Part shown: piece by piece, positions 25,223-33,998 of the stretch
How positions within the stretch are numbered: the stretch's first letter is position 1
Layout: each line of letters begins with the position of its first letter
Assembly (NCBI RefSeq): GCF_023100945.1
Contig: NZ_CP064689.1
Coordinates: 7,608,001-7,672,000, forward strand
DNA length: 64,000 nucleotides
Origin: Bradyrhizobium sp. 200
GTDB taxonomy: Bacteria > Pseudomonadota > Alphaproteobacteria > Rhizobiales > Xanthobacteraceae
Reading direction: 5' to 3'
The notes under the pieces: model-generated
What the model was told of the DNA's origin: nothing
Seen by the model: only the letters and a program-made list of their open reading frames with translations
Databases searched by the model: none
Made by a program: the position numbers and the translations under genes

Positions 25223-26026
25223 ATGGAACTAGCATCGAGCCAGATGACGGAGCGGCAGCGCAACTACCGGGCAAACTACCGTTATCGCATCGCCGGCTGG
25301 TACAATGGCTGGCTGCACGTCTTCGTCATCTATGTGATCGGGTTTACCGCACTGTCGATCTATTTCGCCAACATCAGCGGTCTGCGCTGGTGGGAACTGG
25401 CAATCGTGCCGGTGACATTCCTGTTCGCCAATTTCTTCGAGTGGTGGATTCACCGCTTCGTCATGCACCGGCCGTCGCAGGTAAAGGCCTTCCGGGCCAT
25501 CTACAACCGGCACACGTTGATGCATCACCAGTTCTTCACGGACCAGGAAATGCGCTTTGCCGGCCACAACGATTGGCGCGTGACGTTCTTCCCGCCCTAC
25601 GCGCTGGTGACGTTCACGATGATGTCGATCCCGCCGGCGCTGGTGCTCGGCTGGGCGATTTCGTCCAATGTCGGCTGGCTGCTGATCTCGACGACGACGT
25701 CGATGTATCTGATCTACGAGTTCATGCACTTCTGCTGCCACGTCGATGAGAACTGGTTCGTCCGCAACGTCCCCTTCGTCAACACCATCCGGCGCCACCA
25801 TGCCGCCCATCACAATCAGTCGATCATGATGGAGCGCAACATGAACCTGACGTTCCCGATCACGGACTGGCTGTTCGGCACGTCCGATCTCGATCGCGGA
25901 CTACTGGGCCACCTGTTCAACGGCAACGATACCCGTTTCGTGAAGACCAACATGCGCAAGACCTCCCGCACGCCGAAGCCGAACGTGGCGGGGCCGTCGA
26001 CGGAATACGCCACGCCGGCCGAATAG
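25223..26026 (+). CDS. Membrane fatty acid hydroxylase / sterol desaturase superfamily protein
   Basis: 267 residues with several membrane helices and the di-iron histidine boxes of the superfamily: WWIHRFVMH, YNRHTLMHHQFF, FMHFCCHVDEN and IRRHHAAHHN. It is expected to hydroxylate or desaturate an alkyl chain or lipid at the inner membrane with O2. It is the first of three rightward genes; two small hydrophobic proteins follow (gaps 25 and 19 bases). It is divergent from the liv operon, so a shared promoter region and possibly a linked substrate are plausible. The substrate is unknown. Confidence 0.9.
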   Translation: MELASSQMTERQRNYRANYRYRIAGWYNGWLHVFVIYVIGFTALSIYFANISGLRWWELAIVPVTFLFANFFEWWIHRFVMHRPSQVKAFRAIYNRHTLMHHQFFTDQEMRFAGHNDWRVTFFPPYALVTFTMMSIPPALVLGWAISSNVGWLLISTTTSMYLIYEFMHFCCHVDENWFVRNVPFVNTIRRHHAAHHNQSIMMERNMNLTFPITDWLFGTSDLDRGLLGHLFNGNDTRFVKTNMRKTSRTPKPNVAGPSTEYATPAE

Positions 26027-26051
26027 GCCTAGCGTTCCGAAGGGCAACGCC

Positions 26052-26450
26052 ATGGACGCTATCGAACCGCACTGGGTTGCATCGCTGTATTTCGCTGCGT
26101 TCGCGACCAGTTGCGCGCTCGCCTTCTTGATCCTTTCCGGCATGTTTCCACTGCGCGCACGCCCCGATGCGGCGAAATCGGGCCTCGCCGCGCTACTCGT
26201 GGCCGGCAATGCCGCGCTCTTGATCCTGCTGCTGACCGGCACCGGCTTCTATGGCTATAGCGAACTGAAATGGAGCACACTTATCGTCGTCGCTGGGCTG
26301 GTGGTGCTGTTTGCGCCTGGCCTGTTCGAAGCCCTGCCTGCGCCGCTGCGCGATGGCCGCGCCGGGCTAATCGTTTTGGCTGGCGCGCAGGCGCTCGCCC
26401 TTGCCGTGCTGGCGAAGGTCGGCGGGCATGCGTGGGCCAACATGTCATAA
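26052..26450 (+). CDS. Small integral membrane protein, unknown function
   Basis: 132 residues with four likely membrane helices: LYFAAFATSCALAFLILSG, LAALLVAGNAALLILLLTG, WSTLIVVAGLVVLFAPGLF and GLIVLAGAQALALAVLA. No catalytic motif is recognised. It follows the fatty acid hydroxylase gene closely and precedes another small membrane protein, so it may form a membrane complex with the hydroxylase. That is inference from position. Confidence 0.75.
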   Translation: MDAIEPHWVASLYFAAFATSCALAFLILSGMFPLRARPDAAKSGLAALLVAGNAALLILLLTGTGFYGYSELKWSTLIVVAGLVVLFAPGLFEALPAPLRDGRAGLIVLAGAQALALAVLAKVGGHAWANMS

Positions 26451-26469
26451 GCCTTTCGGAGATTGAGCC

Positions 26470-26679
26470 ATGCCTGTGAAGATCAAGCTCGCGCTGTCGC
26501 TGCTCGTGGTCCTGGTGGCGGCAATCGCCGTCTACTATCAGCACGCGCTCGGGCACGACCGTATCCAGTATGTGGTCGCCTTCCTCGGCGCCTTCATGAT
26601 CTTCGCGATGTGGCTGTTCCCCGAAGTCAAGCGCGAGGAATCCGCCGGCGGTGTTCGCCGCAACAGTACGGCGCAATAG
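26470..26679 (+). CDS. Small two-helix membrane protein, unknown function
   Basis: 69 residues: KLALSLLVVLVAAIAVYYQ, a short loop HALGHDRIQ, then YVVAFLGAFMIFAMWLFPEV and a charged tail. Either an anchored small protein or a signal-anchor plus helix. GGAG lies 10 bases before the ATG at 26470. It is the third gene of the hydroxylase operon. No homolog family is recognised from memory. Confidence 0.7.
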   Translation: MPVKIKLALSLLVVLVAAIAVYYQHALGHDRIQYVVAFLGAFMIFAMWLFPEVKREESAGGVRRNSTAQ

Positions 26680-27777
26680 CGTTAGCCTGGACGTTTTCCG
26701 TCTCCTGCTCGGTAGCCTTCGCACAACCACGTCGGTCTGACAAACCGGAGCGGGATCGTACGATGTTGTGGAATATCGCGGGTTTAGCGCGCCACTCAGC
26801 ACAAAACTGCGAACTCTTGTGTAATTGAGACCTTGCCGAAGGCATTAACCGCGGAGGGAGCGAGTCCCCTTTCCGTCGAGTTCGCTTGTCGGGGGTCGAG
26901 TCGGTGGTCCGCTACATCGCGAAACCCACTGTAGCAGAAGCTCTGTTTCGTATCGAAGGGTAGCTTAATTAACTCGCGACGTGGCGGCTTGATGGTCCGC
27001 CAAAAGCCGCCGTTCGTGCTCGATTCATGACCTAAAAATGGACTGCGAGTAGGTTCAAATCCCGGAGATGCAACCACCGATACCGACATTCAGTTCGGCT
27101 TGCGATCTAACCGACGGTTTTCCCCTTTCGAGTCCGACGCCGAGCGGCTCGAGCTTTCTGCACCATGTTCTTGAACGCGAAATCCGTCCTCCGACCCCAC
27201 GTTCCGAAGCTACAGTTCGCGCGGTGACTACGGGTGACATCGCGGAACTAACCGCGACAACCTTTATCGCGCTATGTTCATGCTTTGCTGTCGTTTCGAA
27301 CAGCTGGATACAGTGGAGAGGCAATGCGGCGGAGAGAGTGTCAGTCAACTCCCATTGAAAGATAAGGCATTTTCGACCTTTCTAGACCAAAAAGCCACCA
27401 TTTGAGTTACGGCCGGAAAGGTTCTGCTCCGCAAAAGCCTATTTCGCCAACGCCCGTCATCGACAACAATGCCATCAAGCGCCTAGCGAAAAGCAAGTTG
27501 CTGATCGCACCGCTAAGTCTGATCGCCGTCCGGACTTTTCGCGGAATGCGAGGGTGGCTCCTACAAGTCCTGGCCCAGCCGTTCTATTTCCGTCGGCAGT
27601 CGAAGTCATGAAAGAGGCATAGCGCTGTTTCGTAGGGCAACGTAACGCCTGGTGCGTTTGCTTGGCGGCTTGCAACACGCCGACGCCAAAAACAAAGCCC
27701 CGCAGCCAGCTTTTGAAAGCTGCGAAAGATCGATCATGGTTTAAGTCCGTTTAGAGAATTTGTCGGCCGATTGCAGC
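26680..27777. other. Gene-poor stretch
   Basis: About 1.1 kb with no coding frame I can support; the short frames here have no recognisable protein texture. At 27053-27065 a T-loop-like gttcaaatcccgg repeats the string seen at 17696-17708, followed by agatgcaacca. This may be the 3' scrap of a tRNA or attachment site. A terminator-like hairpin lies at 27701-27724. Confidence 0.45.
27690..27724 (-). terminator. Possible Rho-independent terminator of the metQ-like gene
   Basis: On the minus strand, downstream of the stop at 27778, the arms cgcagc and gctgcg (27701-27724) form a hairpin with an inner cagctttc/aaagctg pairing. A T-rich run (tttgttttt, complement of about 27689-27697) follows after a few G residues. 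The G-rich gap weakens the call. Confidence 0.35.
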
Positions 27778-28560
27778 TTACCAACTCGGCAATACCGCGC
27801 CCTTGAACTTGGCCAGGACGAACTCCTTCACCTCCGGCGTGTGGTAGCTCTCGACCAAGGTCTTCACCCACGGCTTGTCTTTGTCTGCCGCGCGGACGGC
27901 GATCAGATTGACGTATGGCCCCTTTGGATCTTCGCGCAGTATCGGATCCTTGACGGGATCCAATCCCGCCTGGGTCGCGTAGTTGGTGTTGATCGCCGCG
28001 GCATCGACGTCGTCGAGCGCACGAGGCGCCTGCGCCGCATCGATTTCGATGAATTTGAGCTTCCTGGGATTGTCGGTGATGTCAGAGATCTTCGGCTTGA
28101 AACCGACTCCGTCCTTCAGCTTGATGACTTCCTTGTCGCGCAGCAGAAGCAGCACCCGCCCGCCATTGGTTGGATCGTTCGGTACCGAAACCGTGCCGCC
28201 GTTCGGGATATCCGACCAGCTCTTGTGCTTCTTCGAATAGACCCCGATCGGGAAATTGACCGTCAGGCCCACCGACTCAATCTTGTAACCGCGATCGGCT
28301 TTTTGATTGTCTAGATAGGGCTGGTTCTGAAACGAATTGGCCTGAAGTTCGCCGGCGTCGAGCGCGGCGTTCGGCACCACATAATCAGAGAACTCGATCA
28401 GCTGAATATCGAGCCCCTTCTTCGCAGCGATCGGCTTCACGGCTTCGAGGATCTGGGCATGCGGCCCCGGCGTGACGCCAATCTTGATGGCTTCCGCTGC
28501 GGCACTCGCCGACCAGGCGGCGAGTACCGTCGAGGCAATCAGAATAGAACGAAACTTCAT
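27778..28560 (-). CDS. MetQ/NlpA-family ABC transporter substrate-binding protein (copy 1)
   Basis: 260 residues, the usual MetQ length. The signal peptide (KFRSILIASTVLAAWSASAAAEA) lacks a lipobox Cys, so the mature protein is probably soluble in the periplasm rather than a lipoprotein. The mature part has KIGVTPGPHAQILEAVKPIA, LIEFSDYVVPNAALDAGELQANSFQNQPYL, GVYSKKHKSWSDIPNGGTVSVPNDPTNGGR and DDVDAAAINTNYA, which are MetQ hallmarks. It probably binds methionine or a related sulfur compound. No MetNI genes are adjacent; the only MetNI pair is at 35430-37209. Confidence 0.92.
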   Translation of the reverse strand: MKFRSILIASTVLAAWSASAAAEAIKIGVTPGPHAQILEAVKPIAAKKGLDIQLIEFSDYVVPNAALDAGELQANSFQNQPYLDNQKADRGYKIESVGLTVNFPIGVYSKKHKSWSDIPNGGTVSVPNDPTNGGRVLLLLRDKEVIKLKDGVGFKPKISDITDNPRKLKFIEIDAAQAPRALDDVDAAAINTNYATQAGLDPVKDPILREDPKGPYVNLIAVRAADKDKPWVKTLVESYHTPEVKEFVLAKFKGAVLPSW

Positions 28561-28599
28561 ATTGGTCTCCGTTAACTTTGTGAATGAAGGGATGAGTAG

Positions 28600-28815
28600 T
28601 CAGAACGCCGAAGCAATCGATGGGTTGGCCATCAGATGGCGACGCTGCTGCAGCAATGCTCTGGCGGCCCGCTCGGCGGCGCGCGCGGACCGGAACTCGC
28701 GGCCTTCCAGGCCGTCGAAAGCACGATCCGAGGAAAAGAACCGATATCCCTGCTCGTCCCTGCTCACGATACCTGCGGTCCGACTCTCGATTTCGATGAT
28801 GTAAGCTTGTGGCAT
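28600..28815 (-). CDS. Small conserved hypothetical protein
   Basis: 71 residues: MPQAYIIEIESRTAGIVSRDEQGYRFFSSDRAFDGLEGREFRSA split by a charged turn, then an Ala/Arg helix (AAERAARALLQQ). The pattern of two beta hairpins followed by a helix looks like a real small protein; I associate it with short rhizobial hypotheticals but give no function. It is 39 bases upstream of the metQ-like gene on the same strand, so may be co-transcribed. GAGCAGGT precedes the ATG. Confidence 0.6.
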   Translation of the reverse strand: MPQAYIIEIESRTAGIVSRDEQGYRFFSSDRAFDGLEGREFRSARAAERAARALLQQRRHLMANPSIASAF

Positions 28816-29189
28816 ACCTGCTCATTCACCGGATGATCCGGTGCTCCTGTCTGAAATTGATGACGGTGGTTGTCTTGGACTGGATCAGCGACAGGCGCCG
28901 GTGGCCGCGGAGAAGCAACGCAGCGTCATGCACGGACGTGCAGTTGCGGACGCTGGTGTGTGATCAGATCGCATGCGGCTACTCTCGGCAGGGCAAGTCC
29001 CTGCCCGACAATATCCAAGGCTTCGACGCCCAAATCAATGAAATGGGAATTCATATTTGCCGGCGTGATGGGGCGGCCCTTCTACTCACAAGACCGAAAA
29101 CGAAACGGAACTATCCGGCGGGCCGCAGGACGTACTTTCGAAGCTCCGCATACCATGCGAATCCGAGTAAAGCACCGCGCAGATCGTCT
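28816..29189. other. Intergenic stretch, nothing recognised
   Basis: About 370 bases between the small hypothetical gene and the esterase gene. Rightward frames exist but show no protein-like composition or known motif. No clear palindrome or terminator was found. Confidence 0.4.
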
Positions 29190-30155
29190 CTAGCGATTCA
29201 CGAAATCGGCGATCTCTCGCAACGCCTCCCGAGCTTCGGGAAACAGGCCAAGAAAGGCGTGCCAGACGTGAGGCAGTTCAGGCCACACACTCACATTCGT
29301 TCTCACGCCAGCATTCTCCAACCGCGCTGCGAACTTCCTGGTGTCATGGATGAGAGTTTCGATCGTGCTGGCTTGCAATAGCGTTGGCGGAAACTTCGCC
29401 AGCAGATCGCGTGGAGCATAGACCGGCGAAACACGATAGTCGGCCGGGTTTCCGTCCGGGCCAAGGTAAGCCGCCGTGGCCGCAGTGAGCGATTCCGCGG
29501 TTGCAATCGGATCGTCAATTCCGATGCGACCAGACCCGGGACGATTATCGAGCGTTCCCGCAATCAGCACCAGCCGGTCGGGAACACGTTCGCCATGACT
29601 GGCCAGTTCCAGTGCGGTCGCCGCCGCCAGATTGGCTCCGGCGGAATCACCGACCACACTGAGACGTCTGGCTTGAGTGTCCTTGCTTCCTTCGCTCTCA
29701 GGCCCATGGCGCAGCGCCCAGCGAAACGCATTGACGCAATCGTCAAGGCCTGAAGGAAAACGATGCTCCGGCGCCAGCCGATAATCCACGGCCAGCACAT
29801 TGGCGTGTGCGAACCTTGCCAGCGTCGCCGTGACTTGGCGATAGTCGTGAGGAGAGCCGCCAACCCATCCTCCTCCATGGATAAAGAGGATGCGATGTTC
29901 GGGATCTGCCCCCGGCGGCCTAACCCACTCGCCGGTGACACCTCCGGCTGCGACCGGCGCAAAATCGACGCCGTCAAGGTTCTGAGCCGGACCGACATCG
30001 CCATAACGTGGCATCAAGGTCCGTATGACCGTTACAAATTGCTGCAGGGGATCCGTGGTGCCGGTGAGGTCCGTCGAGGCGCCGAGTTCTGCAAGATGCG
30101 CGAAGGCCCGCTCGAGTTCGTTTCGCCGTATGCGTTCTGTCACCGGCTGGTCCAT
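29190..30155 (-). CDS. Alpha/beta hydrolase, HSL-type esterase
   Basis: 321 residues. The oxyanion motif is ILFIHGGGWVGGS, the nucleophile VVGDSAGANLAAA, a family block is LAVDYRLAPEHRFPSGLDDC, the acid is in QASTIETLIHDTRKFA, and the catalytic His is in ELPHVWHAF. It hydrolyses short-chain carboxylic esters in the cytoplasm (no signal peptide). It is the same family as the frameshifted gene at 2645-3561. It diverges from an AraC-family regulator gene (about 200 bases between starts), which may control it. Confidence 0.93.
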   Translation of the reverse strand: MDQPVTERIRRNELERAFAHLAELGASTDLTGTTDPLQQFVTVIRTLMPRYGDVGPAQNLDGVDFAPVAAGGVTGEWVRPPGADPEHRILFIHGGGWVGGSPHDYRQVTATLARFAHANVLAVDYRLAPEHRFPSGLDDCVNAFRWALRHGPESEGSKDTQARRLSVVGDSAGANLAAATALELASHGERVPDRLVLIAGTLDNRPGSGRIGIDDPIATAESLTAATAAYLGPDGNPADYRVSPVYAPRDLLAKFPPTLLQASTIETLIHDTRKFAARLENAGVRTNVSVWPELPHVWHAFLGLFPEAREALREIADFVNR

Positions 30156-30356
30156 GGCACTTCCCCAATAATTCGAGTGGATGGCCAGCCTAACTGTCGA
30201 GACGAGCGATCACACTGACGGAAGCGCGCATGGCAGGGGGACCGATTTGATCATCTTGTGCAGGAATGCGTCCTAACGCCTGTCGCCTCGAGGTTTGCCT
30301 CCAACACTTCCAAAGCTTATGATCGTTCCGGCAGTTCGATCTGTGCAGGGCCGACG

Positions 30357-31397
30357 ATGATGTATCAGATGCCGTTCGACTGGATCACGCGGCACACCAG
30401 CGGCGTGGTTCGCCAGGGATTGCCCTTCGAGAAGGTGATGGAAGCATCCCTGATCGACCTGCGCCATGGCGACAATCGTGATCTTGTCCGGCCCGCGCAA
30501 TTTCTGCTGCTCTGCATGAACACCGCGCTCGGCGTCAACGATGCCGCCCACGGCCTCGCCCGCTCGCGCATCGACCCGGCCTATACTGCGCTTGGCCTTC
30601 GCGTTGCCATCGGCTCCGCCACGCTGGAGGACGCGATTCTCGCGGTCGCGCGCCTCTACCGAGCGGCGGCCGGTGCAGTCCAGATTGAACTCAAAGCCAG
30701 GCACGATTCCGCAATCCTGAGCATCCGGGCTGACTCAGTGCGAGACGCCGACGCGATCGTGCTCGAAGACACCTATCTCAGCTGGATTTTCATGCACTGC
30801 ATGTATTTTCTCGGGAGCCGGATGCCGGTTGCCGTCGTGTCGACGCGTGATCCATTTCACTTCAACCTCGGCGGCAGGCATTTTGCGATCGGCGCTCCCC
30901 TGCGCTTTGGCGCGGTTACCAGCATGCAGTTCCCGAGGGTCTTGCTGGGCCGGCGCGGTCTCAGCCGCGCCGGCGCCAATCCACACTGGGATTGCTTTCG
31001 CCTGTGGCTCGACTTCATCGAACATGGTGATGCCGCGCCAGCAATGGACCGATATTTGACCGCTCGCGGTCACCTGCATCTCGACGATTTCGCCGAACGC
31101 GCTTGCAGGAGCGCGTCAACGATACGCCGTCGCCTGCGTGGAGATGGCGGCTTTCGTCGCTCGCGCTCGCACGCCCTGGCCGCGGCTGCCGTCCGTAAGC
31201 TCCGCTACAGCGACGATAGCGTCGACTCGATTGCCGCTGAACTGGGCTATTCCGATGCCCGAAGCTTGCGCCGATTTCTCAAGACCGCTACCGGCGCAAC
31301 GCCGCAACAAATTCGAGCGTCGGGGGTCGTCGCAGATTCCGACGATACCGAGGTTCGCCGGCGGTTGCAGGCGATTGGCCTCGCCATGGCGAGCTAG
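30357..31397 (+). CDS. AraC family transcriptional regulator
   Basis: 346 residues from the ATG at 30357; an in-frame codon at 30258 would add 33 residues of poor quality. The N-terminal half resembles the Arabinose_bd (OruR/ArgR-like) domain: FLLLCMNTALGVNDAAHGLARSRIDP and HFNLGGRHFAIGAPLRFGAVTSMQFPRVLL. The C-terminal AraC HTH pair is LHLDDFAERACRSASTIRRRLRGDGGFRRSRSHALAAAAVRKL and SVDSIAAELGYSDARSLRRFLKTATGATPQQIR, each in its expected blocks. It probably activates the divergent esterase gene. The effector is unknown. Confidence 0.88.
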   Translation: MMYQMPFDWITRHTSGVVRQGLPFEKVMEASLIDLRHGDNRDLVRPAQFLLLCMNTALGVNDAAHGLARSRIDPAYTALGLRVAIGSATLEDAILAVARLYRAAAGAVQIELKARHDSAILSIRADSVRDADAIVLEDTYLSWIFMHCMYFLGSRMPVAVVSTRDPFHFNLGGRHFAIGAPLRFGAVTSMQFPRVLLGRRGLSRAGANPHWDCFRLWLDFIEHGDAAPAMDRYLTARGHLHLDDFAERACRSASTIRRRLRGDGGFRRSRSHALAAAAVRKLRYSDDSVDSIAAELGYSDARSLRRFLKTATGATPQQIRASGVVADSDDTEVRRRLQAIGLAMAS

Positions 31398-31625
31398 ACC
31401 TTCGCAGGCTGCAGCCAGACGGAACCGCGACTCATAATCAGTCATCGACCACGCGCGACATCTGTTCTCGCGCAGGTTCCTAGAACACGAACACTCCTCC
31501 ATCCGCAACTTCCAGAATAATCTTCTTTTCGATCACCCACTGATCTGCGTGCTGGAATTCGGCCATGATCCGGCGAGACCAATGCCGTGTTCGCCAGTCG
31601 TTTGGCGAACCCAGGGGGCGGTCGC

Positions 31626-32981
31626 ATGAATGCCTTCGCTAGCCGACACGCTATCATCATAGGCGGCGGCGCCAGCGGCGTGCTCCTGGCCTATCAGTTG
31701 CTGCAGCGTTCCACTCCCGACTTTCGTGTCACGCTGATCGAGAAACGGCCTGATATCGGACGCGGTCTGGCCTATCATACTGGCAATCCCGAACACGTGC
31801 TCAACGTGCGGGTCGCGAACATGAGCGCACTGCCGGATGAGCCGGATCATTTCTGGCGCTGGCTGACCTCGCGTGAAGGTGTGCCATCGCCCTGTCCCGA
31901 TCCCTATTGTTTCGTACCGCGGCGTATTTACGGCGATTACATTGCCAGCCTGCTGACGATGTCCAAAGGACGCTCGTTGCATCGGCTCTCCATCGTGCAA
32001 GGCACTTGCGTCGACGTCAGCGAGGAGCTGAGCGACGTCGTGGTGAGGTTGGATGACGGCAGTCGTTATGTCGGCGACATCGCCGTTCTCGCGACCGGGC
32101 ACGACATCCGGTCCTGCTCTCCGGGTTACGTCGACCCATGGCTGCCGCCCTCCGCAGCCGGCGTCGATCCCGACGCCACCGTGCTGATCCTTGGCACCGG
32201 GCTGACGATGGTCGACTACATCCAGTCCCTGGTCCACGATGGGCACCGCGGACCGATCGTCGCGATGTCACGCCGCGGTCTGCTGACGAAACCCCATCGC
32301 CATGTGAATCCGATTCGTATCCAGGAAACGGAAGTTCCGTTCGGCGCCAGCATCGGTCAGTTGCTGCGCTGGTTCCGTGGCCGGGTCGACGCGCATGTTG
32401 CCAAGGGTGGCGACTGGCGCAGCGTCAATCGACGGTCTCAGACCGCGCATACAGCGCCTCTGGCGCGAGCTGCCGCCTGCTTCCAAACGCTGCTTCCTCG
32501 AACATGCGCGCGCCTGGTGGGACGTGCATCGCCATCGCATGGCGCCCGAGGTGGAAGCACGCATTACGCATGCGCTTCATGAGGGCCATTTGACCCTGAT
32601 GGCCGCAAAGGTCGCTGGCATCGAGCCGAACGCAAGCGGCGCCCGGGTACGCTACCGCCGACGCGGTCAGGGTGGAGTCCAGAGCATGCAGGTCGGGGCC
32701 ATCGTCGATTGCACCGGGATCGTCAAGGATCCCCTCGCCTCCGCCAATCCGGCGGTGCGAAGCCTGCTCGACCGAGGCCTCGCGCGGGTCGATCAACCCG
32801 GATTGCGCAATCGTCAACCATAGCGGCGTTCCGTCGCGGCGGCTGTTTGCCGTGGGGCCGCTTACCCGCGCCGCTTTCTGGGAGATCATCGCAATCCCCG
32901 ATATCCGTAACCAATGCGCAGCGCTCGCCGCGAAAACTCGCCCGCGTCAGCGAGGCGAGTGTCGCCGCGCGCTGCTCTTAG
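31626..32981 (+). pseudogene. Frameshifted FAD/NAD(P)-binding oxidoreductase (NAD_binding_9 type)
   Basis: The start at 31626 gives HAIIIGGGASGVLLAYQLLQ (FAD motif), IGRGLAYHTGNPEHVLNVRVANMSALPD and VLILGTGLTMVDYI (second Rossmann motif) to about 32426. There an extra A (gtcaatc) shifts the frame. The continuation IDGLRPRIQRLWRELPPASKRCFLEHARAWWDVHRHRMAP is clear up to GLARVDQ near 32800. A second shift leads to NPDCAIVNHSGVPSRRLFAVGPLTRAAFWEI, and an A-run near 32933 shifts again to end at 32981. Three indels break an otherwise well-conserved protein of about 450 residues. It would be an NAD(P)H-linked oxidoreductase of unassigned substrate. Confidence 0.75.
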
Positions 32982-33775
32982 CTATTGAAGCCAGCCGGAA
33001 TGAACGCCGGAATGTTCTCCTCGATGAATTTCTTGACCTCCGGTGAGTTGAAGACCTGGATGAACGCCTTCAGCCGCGGATCATCCTTCTTGTCGGGCCG
33101 GGCGGTGAAGCGCAGCACGAGACCGTCATCGACCGTACGGTCGATGATCAGCGCCGATTTCGGGTCGCCACCGGCCGGAATGAGGTAAGTGATGTTGACG
33201 AGTGCAAGCGTGACGTCGTCGAGCGAGCGATAAGTCTGCGCCGGATCGAGTTCGACAATCTTCAGGTTCTTGGGATTTTCGATGATATCGAACTTGCTGA
33301 CCGAAAATCCCTTGCCCGGCGTTAGTTTGATCAGGCCGGCTCGTTCGAGCAGAATGAGCCCACGGGCGCCATTCAACGGCTCGTTCGGAATCGCCACGCT
33401 GTCGCCGGACTTGATTTCTTCCAGGCTTTTGACCTTCTTCGAGAACAGCCCGACCGGCGCGATCACCCCGACCTTGTCGATCTGAACGAGGTTGAACCCA
33501 CGCTGCTTGTTCTGAAGCGCCAGATAAGTCGCGTGCTGGAACAGATTGGCATCGACGTCGCCGCTGTTGACCACCTCGTTCAGCGCGACCCAGTCGGACA
33601 GCTCGACGATCTTGACGTCCTGCCCCTTCTCCTTGGCGAGCTTCGCGGCAAAGGAGGCCAGCTGCCCGACGGGGCCGGCGCTGGTGGCGATTTTCAGGGG
33701 CCCGTCGGCAACGGCAGCGGCGGTCAATGCCAGTGAAAGGCCTGCGGCCTGTGCCAGGCGCAAAAGTATTCTCAT
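32978..33775 (-). CDS. MetQ/NlpA-family ABC transporter substrate-binding protein (copy 2)
   Basis: 265 residues from the ATG at 33773-33775; the longer frame upstream has no signal peptide logic. The signal peptide is MRILLRLAQAAGLSLALTAA with no lipobox Cys. The mature region has KIATSAGPVGQLASFAAKLAKEKG, ELSDWVALNEVVNSGDVDANLFQHATYL, VAIPNEPLNGARGLILLERAGLIKL and LDDVTLALVNITYL. It is a divergent MetQ. It lies head to head with a flavin monooxygenase gene at 33999 and near MetNI at 35430-37209, so it is the likely partner of that importer. The ligand is probably a sulfur compound other than methionine. Confidence 0.9.
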   Translation of the reverse strand: MRILLRLAQAAGLSLALTAAAVADGPLKIATSAGPVGQLASFAAKLAKEKGQDVKIVELSDWVALNEVVNSGDVDANLFQHATYLALQNKQRGFNLVQIDKVGVIAPVGLFSKKVKSLEEIKSGDSVAIPNEPLNGARGLILLERAGLIKLTPGKGFSVSKFDIIENPKNLKIVELDPAQTYRSLDDVTLALVNITYLIPAGGDPKSALIIDRTVDDGLVLRFTARPDKKDDPRLKAFIQVFNSPEVKKFIEENIPAFIPAGFNS

Positions 33776-33998
33776 GGTCTTTACGTCCGTTTCTTGTTGA
33801 GTATCCCGATATGAAAATGATGCGCGTTGAATAGAGCGCTGTCGAGACGCTGCGAAAAATAGCGATATGCGTGCTGCAGCCCGACTGCATGGCAGCACGA
33901 TTTACGTTCCCATCGCTTGAATTGAAAACAACGTTATCCGGGCAAGATGCTAAACGGTTATCGAGCATCACAGAGACATGCTTCCCGGGAGCCAACCG

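Noticed and set aside
27055..27348. Short frames on both strands in the gene-poor stretch
   Set aside because: Overlapping frames on opposite strands with no family texture; high GC produces such frames by chance.
28809..29381. A 190-residue rightward frame overlapping the esterase 3' end
   Set aside because: Most of it is antisense to the esterase or to intergenic DNA and shows no recognisable motif.
27690..33998. A SAM riboswitch upstream of the metQ-like genes
   Set aside because: I looked at the upstream DNA of each copy and saw no convincing SAM-I or SAM-II fold; a covariance search would be needed.
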